From the NCBI GenBank assembly GCA_028706415.1, contig JAQWBK010000015.1:1-22610 (forward strand): a stretch of 22,610 nt of DNA, read 5' to 3'. The position numbers and the translations under genes are program-made. Shown piece after piece: positions 7,482 to 15,201 of this stretch (the first letter of the stretch is position 1; every line of letters starts with the position of its first letter). The notes under the pieces are model-generated. The model did no database searches and had not been told where the DNA came from. It worked only from the letters and a program-made list of their open reading frames with translations. This stretch comes from Oscillospiraceae bacterium (GTDB lineage: Bacteria; Bacillota; Clostridia; Oscillospirales; Acutalibacteraceae).

Positions 7482-8696
7482 GTGCTGGAACAGCTTGCCG
7501 AGCGATGTATGGAAAACGCAGCTCATCTGTCCGAATTGAGCGGCATACCTGCTTATGTCCTTAGCACGGTTCAAAAGGTGCTGCTGCATCCGGATGAAAC
7601 CCCCAGCTTTTGCGACGAATGCACCTGCTCCCGCTGTAATGCGCTGAATACCCACCTTTACGGTTGCAATGAAGCATATCGCTGGAACGGGAAATATATT
7701 TACTACTGCCCGCTGGGACTTGTGTTTGTGGCTTCCTCGGTCTCGGATGATTCCGGAAGTTTGGTTGGCGGAACAATAATGGGCCCCTTGTTAATGGGAA
7801 ATAACGATGATGTTCTGGCGGAAATGGATGCTCCCATGCGAAACAAGGCTGCCGCTCTTACCACCCTATCAACCTCTAAGGTTACTGATTTATCCGAGGT
7901 TCTGACGGCTGTAACCTCATATGCGGCAGGTATGCCTCACAGCAAGGTGGGCAGGTTTGTTTATGAACAGGGAAGGATGCTGAGCGGCATTTATTCGGCG
8001 CAGGAAAAAATTCTGCTGGAGGGGGAGAACTCTCCCTATCCCATCGAAACCGAGAAAAAGCTGCACGACCTGATATGCAGTCACGATAAAAGCGGTGCGC
8101 AGGAATTGCTTAATCAGCTTTTGGGGCATATATACTGCGCCAGTAATTTTGATTTGGCAACCATAAAAACACGGGTGGTTGAGCTGGTGGTTATTTTGTC
8201 CCGGGCTACCATAGATGCAGGTGCCGACATAAGGGAAATATTTTTATACAACACAAATTATATTAATGAAATCGAACAGTTTACATCAATTGAAGATATC
8301 AGTGTATGGCTTAACTGCATCATGCACAGATTTATTTCATATTCCTTTGATTTTGCCCAGGTTAAGCATTCCAATGTTGTGTTTAAGGTAATGGAATATG
8401 TTAAGGCGAATTATAATAAAAAAATTACTCTTGATGATATAGCTCGACATGTTTATTTAAGTCGCTCCTACCTCAGCAGCATATTTAAAGAGGAAACAGG
8501 GGAGAGCCTTTTTAATTACATAAATAAGGTAAGGGTTGAGAAAAGTAAGCTGTACCTGCTGGACAGCGCGGTCAGCCTTGTGGATATAGCATCCATATGT
8601 GGTTTTGAAGACCAAAGCTATTTTACAAAGGTTTTTAAAAAAACCACCGGAATTTCTCCGAAAAAATATAGGGACAGTCGGGGAAATCCGGCTTAA
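7482..8696 (+). CDS. PocR-domain AraC-family transcriptional regulator
   Basis: This 404-residue regulator starts at GTG with GGAGGAAG ahead of it. The N-terminal part has the features of a PocR sensory domain: a Cys-rich cluster CDECTCSRC (about residues 44-52), a further Cys in YGCNEAY, and YYCPLGLVFVA near 75-85. The C-terminal ~100 residues form an AraC-type double helix-turn-helix, with ITLDDIARHVYLSRSYLSSI and the signature region ending FTKVFKKTTGISPKKYR. PocR domains are known to sense small ligands and are common in regulators beside corrinoid methyltransferase operons. It lies inside the cassette, between the DUF1638 and corrinoid protein genes, so substrate-dependent control of the cassette is likely. 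The ligand is unknown. Confidence 0.92.
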   Translation: MLEQLAERCMENAAHLSELSGIPAYVLSTVQKVLLHPDETPSFCDECTCSRCNALNTHLYGCNEAYRWNGKYIYYCPLGLVFVASSVSDDSGSLVGGTIMGPLLMGNNDDVLAEMDAPMRNKAAALTTLSTSKVTDLSEVLTAVTSYAAGMPHSKVGRFVYEQGRMLSGIYSAQEKILLEGENSPYPIETEKKLHDLICSHDKSGAQELLNQLLGHIYCASNFDLATIKTRVVELVVILSRATIDAGADIREIFLYNTNYINEIEQFTSIEDISVWLNCIMHRFISYSFDFAQVKHSNVVFKVMEYVKANYNKKITLDDIARHVYLSRSYLSSIFKEETGESLFNYINKVRVEKSKLYLLDSAVSLVDIASICGFEDQSYFTKVFKKTTGISPKKYRDSRGNPA

Positions 8697-8741
8697 TCGG
8701 TTTTATAATGAAATAAAGTCCAAAAATCGAAAATATTATTC

Positions 8742-8747
8742 TATAAT
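8742..8747 (+). promoter_or_regulatory. Candidate -10 box ahead of the corrinoid protein gene
   Basis: TATAAT lies in the very AT-rich 109-bp gap between the regulator and corrinoid protein genes, about 58 bases before the ATG. The matching -35 position is weak, which would fit an activator-dependent promoter, but this is only suggestive. Confidence 0.3.
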
Positions 8748-8805
8748 ATATAAAGTAAATCCAATACAATATAGATGGATTATAGATATTTAGGAGGGCT
8801 AAGGG

Positions 8806-9438
8806 ATGGCAATTTTAGAGGAAATAAGCAGCTTTTTGCAACAAGGACGCGCACCTATTGTTAAAGAAAAGGTTCAGGAGGCTATTGACCAGGGTTTAGA
8901 ACCAAAGGAAATCTTGGAAAAAGGCTTGCTGGAGGGCATGGGCATTATCGGCGAGAAATTTAAAAAGAACGAAGTTTTTGTGCCCGAGGTTCTGATTGCC
9001 GCCCGCGCCATGAATGCAGGCGTGGCAATCTTGAAGCCGTATTTGGTGGAAGCCGGAGTTGAGTCTAAGGGAACTGTTGTCATTGGGACGGTTAAGGGCG
9101 ATTTACATGATATCGGTAAGAATCTTGTCAAGATGATGCTGGAAGGTAAGGGTCTTAAAGTAATAGACCTCGGGGTGGATGTACCGTCCGAACAGTTTAT
9201 ACAGGCCGCTATCGACAACGATGCACAAATCATCTGCTGCTCTGCGTTGCTGACCACCACAATGAACGAAATGAAAAATGTAGTGATAGCAGCCCAAGAA
9301 AAGGGGATTCGTAATAAGGTTAAAATTATGGTTGGCGGCGCTCCCATCACCCAAAACTTCTGCGATTCAATCGGTGCAGATGGTTATACAGCCGATGCTG
9401 CATCCGCAGCCGATGCCGCCCTTGCAATGTGCAGCTGA
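8806..9438 (+). CDS. Corrinoid (B12-binding) methyl-carrier protein
   Basis: This 210-residue protein has the two-domain layout of MtaC/MtbC/MttC-type carriers. A helical B12-binding cap of about 85 residues (with the typical EVLIAARAMNAGV) comes first, then a Rossmann-like domain with GDLHDIGKN. His101 of that motif is the lower axial cobalt ligand (D-x-H-x-x-G). It accepts a methyl group from the substrate-side methyltransferase and passes it to a second one. The ATG follows TTAGGAGGGCTAAGGG. It is the last cassette gene on the plus strand and is followed by an intrinsic terminator at 9485. Together with the UroD-type methyltransferase and the activase it makes three of the four parts of a corrinoid demethylase. 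The fourth, the methyltetrahydrofolate-side enzyme, is not in the element. Confidence 0.95.
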   Translation: MAILEEISSFLQQGRAPIVKEKVQEAIDQGLEPKEILEKGLLEGMGIIGEKFKKNEVFVPEVLIAARAMNAGVAILKPYLVEAGVESKGTVVIGTVKGDLHDIGKNLVKMMLEGKGLKVIDLGVDVPSEQFIQAAIDNDAQIICCSALLTTTMNEMKNVVIAAQEKGIRNKVKIMVGGAPITQNFCDSIGADGYTADAASAADAALAMCS

Positions 9439-9484
9439 TACTTATAATAGTTGATATTTTCCGGTAAATAGTATTTAGTATTAA

Positions 9485-9520
9485 AAATAGGCGAAGGGAA
9501 TTTTATCCTTTCGCCTATTT
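9485..9520 (+). terminator. Intrinsic terminator after corrinoid protein gene
   Basis: AAATAGGCGAAGGGA (9485-9499) pairs with TCCTTTCGCCTATTT (9506-9520), with one wobble, and ends in a T run. Confidence 0.8.
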
Positions 9521-9561
9521 TCGTACGAAATATATCCGGGTTCCGGGATTAGTATAACGAT

Positions 9562-9607
9562 AAAATCGCCGGCATACATATCAGCAGATATGCATACTGG
9601 CGATTTT
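9562..9607. terminator. Long hairpin, probable terminator for the minus-strand small ORF
   Basis: Arms 9562-9582 and 9587-9607 pair over 21 positions with three mismatches or wobbles around AGCA. A/T runs at both outer edges allow function in either direction. It lies just downstream of the minus-strand ORF ending at 9637. Confidence 0.65.
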
Positions 9608-9636
9608 GTTAGGGGGTAAAAACTAATTAAATGTGA

Positions 9637-9957
9637 TTATCTATTATTTCTCAATATTCTTTTGTCACCGTTAGTATCGTCATCACCGGCATTGTCGGCA
9701 ACATCGGCATCATTATCAGTATCATCACCATCATCGTTTTTATCTAAGTTTACAGCCTCTTTCAATTGCTCGGCAGCTTTGATTGCATCATCTTTTAGCT
9801 TTTCGGCAGAACATTTTAATTCATTCGCCTGTTTTTCGGCGGCATTCATCAACTCTTCTGCTTGCCTTTTCAGCTCCTCTGCCTGAGCCACAATAACAGA
9901 TCTTTCTGAATCTGTAATTCGGCCGAGGGTGGTTGAGACTTGGCATTCAAATATCAA
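9637..9957 (-). CDS. Small acidic coiled-coil protein, hypothetical
   Basis: This ORF of up to 106 residues is read toward the element interior. Residues about 20-70 form an amphipathic, Ala/Glu/Lys-rich coiled coil (repeats such as AEELKRQAEELMNAAEKQA), followed by an Asp-rich acidic stretch near 73-95 and a basic end. No signal peptide or known domain is seen. The only full-length start is a TTG at 9955-9957, inside the right att arm, with no clear ribosome site. Later starts (GTG at 9891, ATG at 9849) are also possible. The strong codon-level structure and the downstream hairpin argue for a real gene, but the weak start argues for a fragment. I do not recognise it. Confidence 0.4.
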   Translation of the reverse strand: MIFECQVSTTLGRITDSERSVIVAQAEELKRQAEELMNAAEKQANELKCSAEKLKDDAIKAAEQLKEAVNLDKNDDGDDTDNDADVADNAGDDDTNGDKRILRNNR

Positions 9958-9988
9958 CCCACCATGTGCATGGGGTTTGGATGTAATG
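9943..9988 (+). other. attR junction
   Basis: This is the right junction. The element arm GCATTCAAATATCAAC is at 9943-9958, then the shared core ACCATGTG at 9961-9968, then feoB sequence. The crossover TG would be 9965-9966. Confidence 0.82.
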
Positions 9989-10809
9989 CCGCGGGTGTTG
10001 TGGGATGCAGAATAATTGATTCACCCAGGGAACGGCTGATCGGGATATTAACCAACAACTTTGTGCCCTGTAACGGCAGATTCCCAACCCTTATCGCCAT
10101 ATTGACCATGTTTTTTATTGGGACTTCGGCAGGCGGGTTTGAGTCGATTTTGTCGGCATTGCTGCTCACTTTGGTTATACTGCTTGGCGTTGGAATGACC
10201 TTCGCTGTATCAAGGCTGCTTTCAAAAACAATATTAAAGGGGGTTTTGTCCTCTTTCACCCTGGAGCTCCCACCATATCGCAGACCCCAGATAGGCAGAA
10301 TCATTGTCCGCTCGATATTTGACAGAACGCTTTTTGTCTTGGGCAGAGCCATTGCCGTGGCAGCCCCCGCCGGACTTTTAATCTGGATTATGGCAAATGT
10401 GACGGTGGGAGATTATACCCTGCTCGCCCACTGCTCGGGCTTTTTAGACCCGTTTGCAAGACTGTTTGGCATGGACGGGGTTATTCTTCTGGCCTTTATT
10501 CTCGGGTTCCCGGCAAATGAAATTGTTTTCCCCATTATAATAATGGCATATATGTCCACGGGCAGTATTATGGAATTTGAAAGACTGTCCGATTTAAGGG
10601 AGCTGCTGGTAGCAAACGACTGGACCTGGATTACGGCAGTAAGCACAATGCTATTTTCATTAATGCACTGGCCGTGCTCCACCTCCTGTTTAACCATTCA
10701 AAAGGAGACAAAAAGCCTAAAATGGACGGCGGTTTCTTTGGCTCTGCCGACCTTAATCGGTATGGTGGCGTGCTTTGTGTTTGCAAATGGGGCAAGACTG
10801 TTTTTATGA
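9961..10809 (+). pseudogene. feoB: FeoB 3' portion, separated from its start by the element
   Basis: This encodes the C-terminal part of the FeoB membrane domain. It begins in the conserved core (TMCMGFGCNAAGVVG) and continues through SPRERLIGILTNNFVPCNGR, a run of hydrophobic helices, the FILGFPANEIVFPI segment and the final helix, ending at 10809. It contributes 282 residues. Joined to 149-1441 it would give about 713 residues, a normal FeoB length. It lacks the G domain. In the integrated state an ATG at 9940, inside the element, could give a short hybrid start, but no good ribosome site is seen, so it is probably silent. There are no stops or frameshifts within it, so the interruption is either recent or kept reversible by selection. 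Confidence 0.93.
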
Positions 10810-10922
10810 AATAGGGAAATAGTTCCTGTCGGCCGATACCATCAGATAAACCTGTCAACCGAAAATCGTATCTATGCGCCCTTTGTATATAATAGTAAGT
10901 GCCAAAAGCAGCATAGCAAGCC

Positions 10923-10951
10923 AAGGGGCAGATATGGAATCAGCCCCTTTT
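10923..10951 (+). terminator. Probable intrinsic terminator downstream of feoB
   Basis: AAGGGGC (10923-10929) pairs with GCCCCTT (10943-10949) around a 13-base loop, followed by Ts. It is a moderate stem in the 268-bp gap between feoB and the next operon. The rest of 10810-10995 shows no gene. Confidence 0.55.
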
Positions 10952-11012
10952 ACCCGATGGATTGTATGACATCCTAATCTTACATGTTTACAGTATTGAC
11001 ATAAATAGATGG

Positions 11013-11041
11013 TTGAAACAATGGCGATAATAGTATATAAT
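11013..11041 (+). promoter_or_regulatory. Sigma-A-type promoter for the desulfurase-sortase-thiI operon
   Basis: TTGAAA (11013-11018) and TATAAT (11036-11041) are separated by exactly 17 bases, and the desulfurase start is 37 bases downstream. A TTGACA at 10996 is too far from any -10 box. Confidence 0.75.
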
Positions 11042-11077
11042 TAATTGCTGATTAAGCAAAATAACGGAGGGCTATGA

Positions 11078-12214
11078 TTGTTTAAATCTGTCTATCTCGA
11101 TAATGCCGCCACCACCGTTGTATATCGTGAAGCGGCCGAAAAGGCATTCGAAATGATGACGCATAATTTCGGCAATCCCTCCTCGCTGCACACAATGGGT
11201 GTAAAAGCCGAACAGATGGTGGATGCCGCGCGCAGGCAGGTTGCCTCTTTAATTGGATGCCGTGCCGGCTCGATTATATTTACATCCGGCGGGACAGAGG
11301 CGAATAATCTTGCTCTGTTCGGGGCGGTTGAGGCGAGAAAGCGGGCAGGCCGCCATATCGTGACCACGGCGGTGGAGCATTCCTCGGTTACCACTGTATG
11401 CGACGAGCTGGAGGGAAATGGGTACGAGATAACCCGTCTGGTGCCCGATAAGAACGGCTGCATCCCCCCCCTTCAGGTGGCGGATGCCTGTCGTGAGGAT
11501 ACCGTGCTTGTCAGTATCATGTCGGTTAATAACGAAAACGGTGCGCATTTTCCGATTGAGGAAATTGTACCCGCCGTTCGACGGGCGGCACCCGGGGCAC
11601 TCATTCACTGTGATGGGGTGCAGGCTGCCGGTAAGCTGTCTATAAACGCAACAAGCATGGATGTTGACCTCTTAACGCTCAGCGCACATAAAATCCACGG
11701 GCCAAAGGGATGCGGGGCTTTATATATCAAAAAAGGTGTTCGCATACTCCCAAGAGCTTTGGGCGGCGGGCATGAAAGAGGGCTTCGTGCAGGCACCGAG
11801 GCGGTTCCGCTGATTGCGGCCTTCGGAGTCGCAGCAGAGAATATTCCGCCCCCAACCGAGCAACAAAAGATATATGCCTCCCTCAGACAGAGGCTGGCAG
11901 ACGGCGTGGCAAAGCGGGACGATGTTGTATGGCTATCACCCGATAATGCGGTTTCATATATTGTAAACCTGTCAATACCCGGGCTGCGCAGTGAGATTAT
12001 GCTGCATTATTTTGCCGAAAACGGGGTTTATATTTCAAGCGGCTCTGCTTGTTCAAAAGGCAAGAAAAGCCATGTATTGACCGCGTTGGGGCTGCCCGAT
12101 AGGGTAATAGATTCGTCAATTCGAGTAAGTTTTTCTCATACAAATACCATTCATGATGTGGATCGATTTCTTGAGGTGCTCGAGCAGGCAACCACATCAC
12201 TAATAAAAAGATAA
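11078..12214 (+). CDS. nifS: Cysteine desulfurase (NifS/IscS family)
   Basis: This 378-residue PLP enzyme removes sulfur from cysteine and passes it on as a persulfide. Visible motifs are YLDNAATT at the N-terminus, TSGGTEANNLAL, the PLP-binding lysine K205 in LSAHKIHGPKG, RAGTE, and the catalytic Cys325 in SSGSACSKGKK. It starts at TTG with GGAGG 7 bases ahead; the ATG in between is in another frame and stops at once. ThiI, which lacks its own rhodanese domain, is encoded two genes downstream. A dedicated NifS-ThiI sulfur relay for 4-thiouridine in tRNA (and possibly thiamin) is therefore likely, as in Bacillus. No IscU/SufU scaffold is next to it, which argues against a general Fe-S role. 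Confidence 0.93.
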   Translation: MFKSVYLDNAATTVVYREAAEKAFEMMTHNFGNPSSLHTMGVKAEQMVDAARRQVASLIGCRAGSIIFTSGGTEANNLALFGAVEARKRAGRHIVTTAVEHSSVTTVCDELEGNGYEITRLVPDKNGCIPPLQVADACREDTVLVSIMSVNNENGAHFPIEEIVPAVRRAAPGALIHCDGVQAAGKLSINATSMDVDLLTLSAHKIHGPKGCGALYIKKGVRILPRALGGGHERGLRAGTEAVPLIAAFGVAAENIPPPTEQQKIYASLRQRLADGVAKRDDVVWLSPDNAVSYIVNLSIPGLRSEIMLHYFAENGVYISSGSACSKGKKSHVLTALGLPDRVIDSSIRVSFSHTNTIHDVDRFLEVLEQATTSLIKR

Positions 12215-12239
12215 GGAATTTTGAAAGGCGGGATCTCAC

Positions 12240-13871
12240 ATGGAAAATTATACGGATAATAAAAAGAAAATGTTGGACGTGCGTCTGACATATTCCGATA
12301 ACGATTCGCCCGACACCTTGCGTATTATTCAAGATGCAAAGGAAGGGTTGGTGCGAAGCCCGGATGCTATACCGCAGGACAGGCCGATTGAAGAGATGGT
12401 GCCCCTGTCCTCATCGGCGAACAGGCCTAGTGGTCAAAACGAGCAGGCAGTTTCGGCTGCCCCCACGATTGATGAAAGGTCTTTCTTTCGCCGATTTGTG
12501 GACAGAATTGCCCTGTCACTGGGCGGAGTAGTGCCAAAGCGGGGGGATTCTCCGCTGGAAGTGATTAGAAAATGCATATTTGTTACCGCTTTTATAACCT
12601 TGGTCATTTCTCTTACTTATATAGTCAATGAAATGGTTCTTATACCTCTTGACAATTCACAAACTTACAAAAATATCTCAAAGTTGTACGATCCCGACAA
12701 TCCTGTGCCCCCGCCTGCCAATTTCCCGGAGGGGGATTATCCCACCGGGATTAAGGATACATTCAAGGCGTTGTATGCACAAAATCAGCAGGTTAGGGGC
12801 TGGATGAAATACAGCGATTCAAATAACAAATGGCTGAATATTAATTATCCGGTTATGTTCTCGGGAGATAATAGTTACTATCTCAATCACGATTTCCAAA
12901 AGTCAAACAACAAAAACGGAGCATTGTTTTTTGATCAGCGAACCAATCTAGAGACAAAGGATGCCGCCAACCGCGTTCTAATTATATACGGTCATAACAT
13001 GGCAAGCGGGCAGATGCTTTCACCCCTTAACAAGCTTATGAGCAATCATAACTATATGCGCTCTGCCCCCATGATTTCCCTTAATACCCTGTATGATGAA
13101 CGCCAATATCAGGTTTTTTCGGTAATGCTGCTTAGCACCCGGGCACAGGACGGCCCTTACTTCGATTATATCAGAACGGTATTTTCAGGCGATGACGATT
13201 ACATGAATTTTGTGAGTAATATTCGGGCACGCTCGATTTACGACTTTAACGGGGTTGATGTGGGTCCGCAGGATGAACTGCTGGTTTTATCCACCTGCAC
13301 CGCCGTGAGCAATGCACACTTTAAGGACGGACGCTGTGTTGTGATTGCTCGCCGTGTACGCGACGATGAGACGGTGGCACTTCGGCCTTCGGATATTGTT
13401 AAAAACAAGGATGTTATCATGCCGTATGCATGGTATATAAATCAGAAAAAGACGGTTCATCCCTTCTATACAGATCCCAATTATGTAATGCCGGGGTTAT
13501 CCCCGATAGATACCCAACCCTCCGGTTCGGTACCGAATGGCACCATGCCGACTCCATATTTACCGAGTGATAATACAACCACTTTCCAACCGGGCGGCGG
13601 AACCACAACCAAACCATCCGGCTCGGGTGGCGAAACCACCACATCCGGCCCGGGCGGCGAAACCACCACATCCGGCTCGGGCGGCGAAACTACAACATCC
13701 GGCTCGGGTGGCGAAACTACAACATCCGGCTCGGGCGGCGAAACCACAACATCAGGCTCGGTCGTGGAGACAACCACCGTTGACGACGACCAACCCACCA
13801 CCCAGCCGACCACCGAGCCCACCGCAGAGCCGACTGCAGAACCCACCACCCAACCTCCCACAGATGAATAA
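12240..13871 (+). CDS. srtB: Class B sortase with long Thr-rich C-terminal tail
   Basis: This 543-residue membrane-anchored transpeptidase has a cytoplasmic N-part of about 110 residues and one membrane helix (about 112-134). The outer sortase B domain (about 175-380) has all catalytic residues: His252 in YGHNM, Cys353 in LSTCTA and Arg371 in VIARRVR. Sortases cut a sorting motif in exported proteins and attach them to the wall or link pilin subunits. Unlike usual SrtB (about 230-250 residues), this one adds a disordered tail from about 415, with five 9-residue units SG(S/P)GGETTT and a T-Q-P/T-E-P stretch. GAAAGGCGGG precedes the ATG, 26 bp after the desulfurase. No sortase substrate is encoded nearby. 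A paralogous but inactive sortase fold lies in the fusion protein two genes downstream. Confidence 0.92.
   Translation: MENYTDNKKKMLDVRLTYSDNDSPDTLRIIQDAKEGLVRSPDAIPQDRPIEEMVPLSSSANRPSGQNEQAVSAAPTIDERSFFRRFVDRIALSLGGVVPKRGDSPLEVIRKCIFVTAFITLVISLTYIVNEMVLIPLDNSQTYKNISKLYDPDNPVPPPANFPEGDYPTGIKDTFKALYAQNQQVRGWMKYSDSNNKWLNINYPVMFSGDNSYYLNHDFQKSNNKNGALFFDQRTNLETKDAANRVLIIYGHNMASGQMLSPLNKLMSNHNYMRSAPMISLNTLYDERQYQVFSVMLLSTRAQDGPYFDYIRTVFSGDDDYMNFVSNIRARSIYDFNGVDVGPQDELLVLSTCTAVSNAHFKDGRCVVIARRVRDDETVALRPSDIVKNKDVIMPYAWYINQKKTVHPFYTDPNYVMPGLSPIDTQPSGSVPNGTMPTPYLPSDNTTTFQPGGGTTTKPSGSGGETTTSGPGGETTTSGSGGETTTSGSGGETTTSGSGGETTTSGSVVETTTVDDDQPTTQPTTEPTAEPTAEPTTQPPTDE
13620..13754 (+). repeat. 27-bp tandem repeat in the srtB tail
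   Basis: Five head-to-tail 27-bp units (starting at 13620, 13647, 13674, 13701 and 13728) with consensus beginning GGCTCGGGYGGCGAAAC encode SGSGGETTT-like 9-mers. A sixth, degraded unit follows. Copies differ mostly by silent changes. The repeat number may vary between strains by slippage. Confidence 0.9.
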
Positions 13872-13898
13872 CATAAAACCGAAAGGCTTGAGCAGCCA

Positions 13899-15089
13899 AT
13901 GAATTCTAAATCAACGGATGCACCAAGGCAAGTAATCCTCATAAAGACGGGTGAACTGGTGCTGAAAGGGCTTAACAGAGGCACATTCGAAGCAATTCTG
14001 ATGAAAAACCTCAATCACCGTCTGTCATCTCTGGGTGAATTTCGGCTACGAAAAGCCCAGTCCGCTATATTTGTTGAATCCGTCCGGAATGATATAGACA
14101 TGGAGGAGGCTGCTAGGCGGGTTTCCGAGGTGTTTGGAATTGCCGCATATTCACTCGCCAGGGTGACAGAGAAGAAAATTGATGATATACTGGAAGCAAC
14201 AGCAGATTTTCTGGGCAAGGAGCTGCTCTCGGTATCAAGCTTTAAGGTGGAGGCCAAAAGGAGCGATAAGTCGTTCCCCCTAACCTCCCCCGAGATATGC
14301 GAAAGGGCGGGCGAATTTCTTTTAGACCGTTTTCCTCATTTAAAGGTTGATGTCCACCATCCACAAGCCCTTGCAGTCATCGAAATAAGGGATTTCGGGG
14401 CATATATTCATTCCCGCCAGCTCCCGGGCGCCGGGGGGATGCCGGTCGGTTCAAGCGGGCATGCCGCATTGTTGATATCCGGCGGAATAGACTCACCGGT
14501 TGCAGGCTTTTTAATGGCAAAGCGGGGTATTTCACTTAGCGGAATTCACTTTGTTTCCCCCCCATATACCAGCGAGCGTGCCGAGCTGAAGGTTATATCC
14601 CTGATGGAGCAGGTTTCTCGTTATGCGGGGCATATGGAGCTGTATATCGTTCCATTCACTAAAATACAGCTTGAAATCGGGCGTTTATGCCCCGAGGATC
14701 TTTTCACCATAATAATGCGACGGTTTATGATGCGGATTGCCACAATTCTGGGTAATAAATACGATTGCGGAGCTCTTATTACCGGTGAAAGCCTGGGTCA
14801 GGTGGCCAGCCAGACACTTCCCGCACTTGTCTGCACGGATGCCGCTGCCGGCTTGACGGTATTTCGCCCCCTTATCGGCATGGATAAGGACGAAATAGTC
14901 ACAATATCCAGACGGATTGAAACATATGATATTTCAATACAACCGTACGAAGACTGCTGCACCGTATTCACCCCACGACATCCGCGCACCCGCCCCAAGC
15001 TTGAAAAGGTGTTGGAGGCAGAGGCGGCGCTTGATGCCGATGCATTAATTGAAGAGGCGGTACGCGGGGTACGAAAATACTCGGTTTAA
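13899..15089 (+). CDS. thiI: tRNA sulfurtransferase ThiI (no rhodanese domain)
   Basis: This 396-residue enzyme adenylates U8 of tRNA and replaces oxygen with sulfur to make 4-thiouridine; it may also serve thiamin synthesis. The N-terminal ferredoxin-like part begins ILIKTGELVLKGLNRGTFE, then a THUMP domain (to about residue 170), then the PP-loop ATPase SGGIDSPVAG (about 194-203). The late motif EDCCTVFTPRHPRTRPK is typical. Length matches the short Gram-positive form, which depends on a separate cysteine desulfurase, here encoded two genes upstream. The start is 27 bp after the srtB stop, with a weak GAAAGG site. The sortase gene between the two sulfur-transfer genes is out of place functionally. 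Confidence 0.95.
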   Translation: MNSKSTDAPRQVILIKTGELVLKGLNRGTFEAILMKNLNHRLSSLGEFRLRKAQSAIFVESVRNDIDMEEAARRVSEVFGIAAYSLARVTEKKIDDILEATADFLGKELLSVSSFKVEAKRSDKSFPLTSPEICERAGEFLLDRFPHLKVDVHHPQALAVIEIRDFGAYIHSRQLPGAGGMPVGSSGHAALLISGGIDSPVAGFLMAKRGISLSGIHFVSPPYTSERAELKVISLMEQVSRYAGHMELYIVPFTKIQLEIGRLCPEDLFTIIMRRFMMRIATILGNKYDCGALITGESLGQVASQTLPALVCTDAAAGLTVFRPLIGMDKDEIVTISRRIETYDISIQPYEDCCTVFTPRHPRTRPKLEKVLEAEAALDADALIEEAVRGVRKYSV

Positions 15090-15123
15090 ATCTGTTATTT
15101 ATTAAAGAGGTCGGATATCGCTG

Positions 15124-15171
15124 GGTCAAGTTTGAGACAAAACCTTTCTTCTAAACGGTTTTCGGTTGACC
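15124..15171. other. Imperfect hairpin between thiI and the fusion gene
   Basis: An outer stem GGTCAA/TTGACC and an inner stem AAAACC/GGTTTT lie in the 112-bp intergenic gap, about 30 bases before the next start. It may be a weak attenuator or mRNA processing signal, and has no clear T run. Confidence 0.35.
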
Positions 15172-15201
15172 GACGACTGATTCGGAAAGGCGTGGATATA
15201 T

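Larger units (their letters stand above)
1442..9960 (+). mobile_element. 8,519-bp serine-recombinase element inserted in feoB, carrying a corrinoid methyltransferase cassette
   Basis: The boundaries come from comparing the two feoB halves. ACCATGTG occurs at 1442-1449 and again at 9961-9968, and removing one copy with everything between gives an uninterrupted in-frame FeoB. The inner ends carry the perfect inverted arms GTTGATATTTGAATGC (1454-1469) and GCATTCAAATATCAAC (9943-9958). The element encodes its own large serine recombinase next to the left end, as TnpX-type elements do. It has no relaxase, conjugation or phage structural genes, so it appears able to excise and integrate but not to transfer itself. 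The cargo is a corrinoid methyl-transfer system with its own regulator. Excision and reversibility are inferred, not shown. Confidence 0.92.

Noticed and set aside
9940..9960. ATG at 9940 as a true start for the feoB 3' part
   Set aside because: Those codons are element sequence and the att arm. There is no ribosome site, and comparison with FeoB shows the native frame enters at the shared core.
10996..11031. TTGACA with GATAAT as the desulfurase promoter
   Set aside because: The gap is 24 bases. TTGAAA and TATAAT just downstream have ideal 17-base spacing.
13481..14014. 177-residue minus-strand ORF across the srtB tail
   Set aside because: It is the antisense of the 27-bp tandem repeat, so its repeated VVVSPPEPD pattern is a by-product of the sense repeat.
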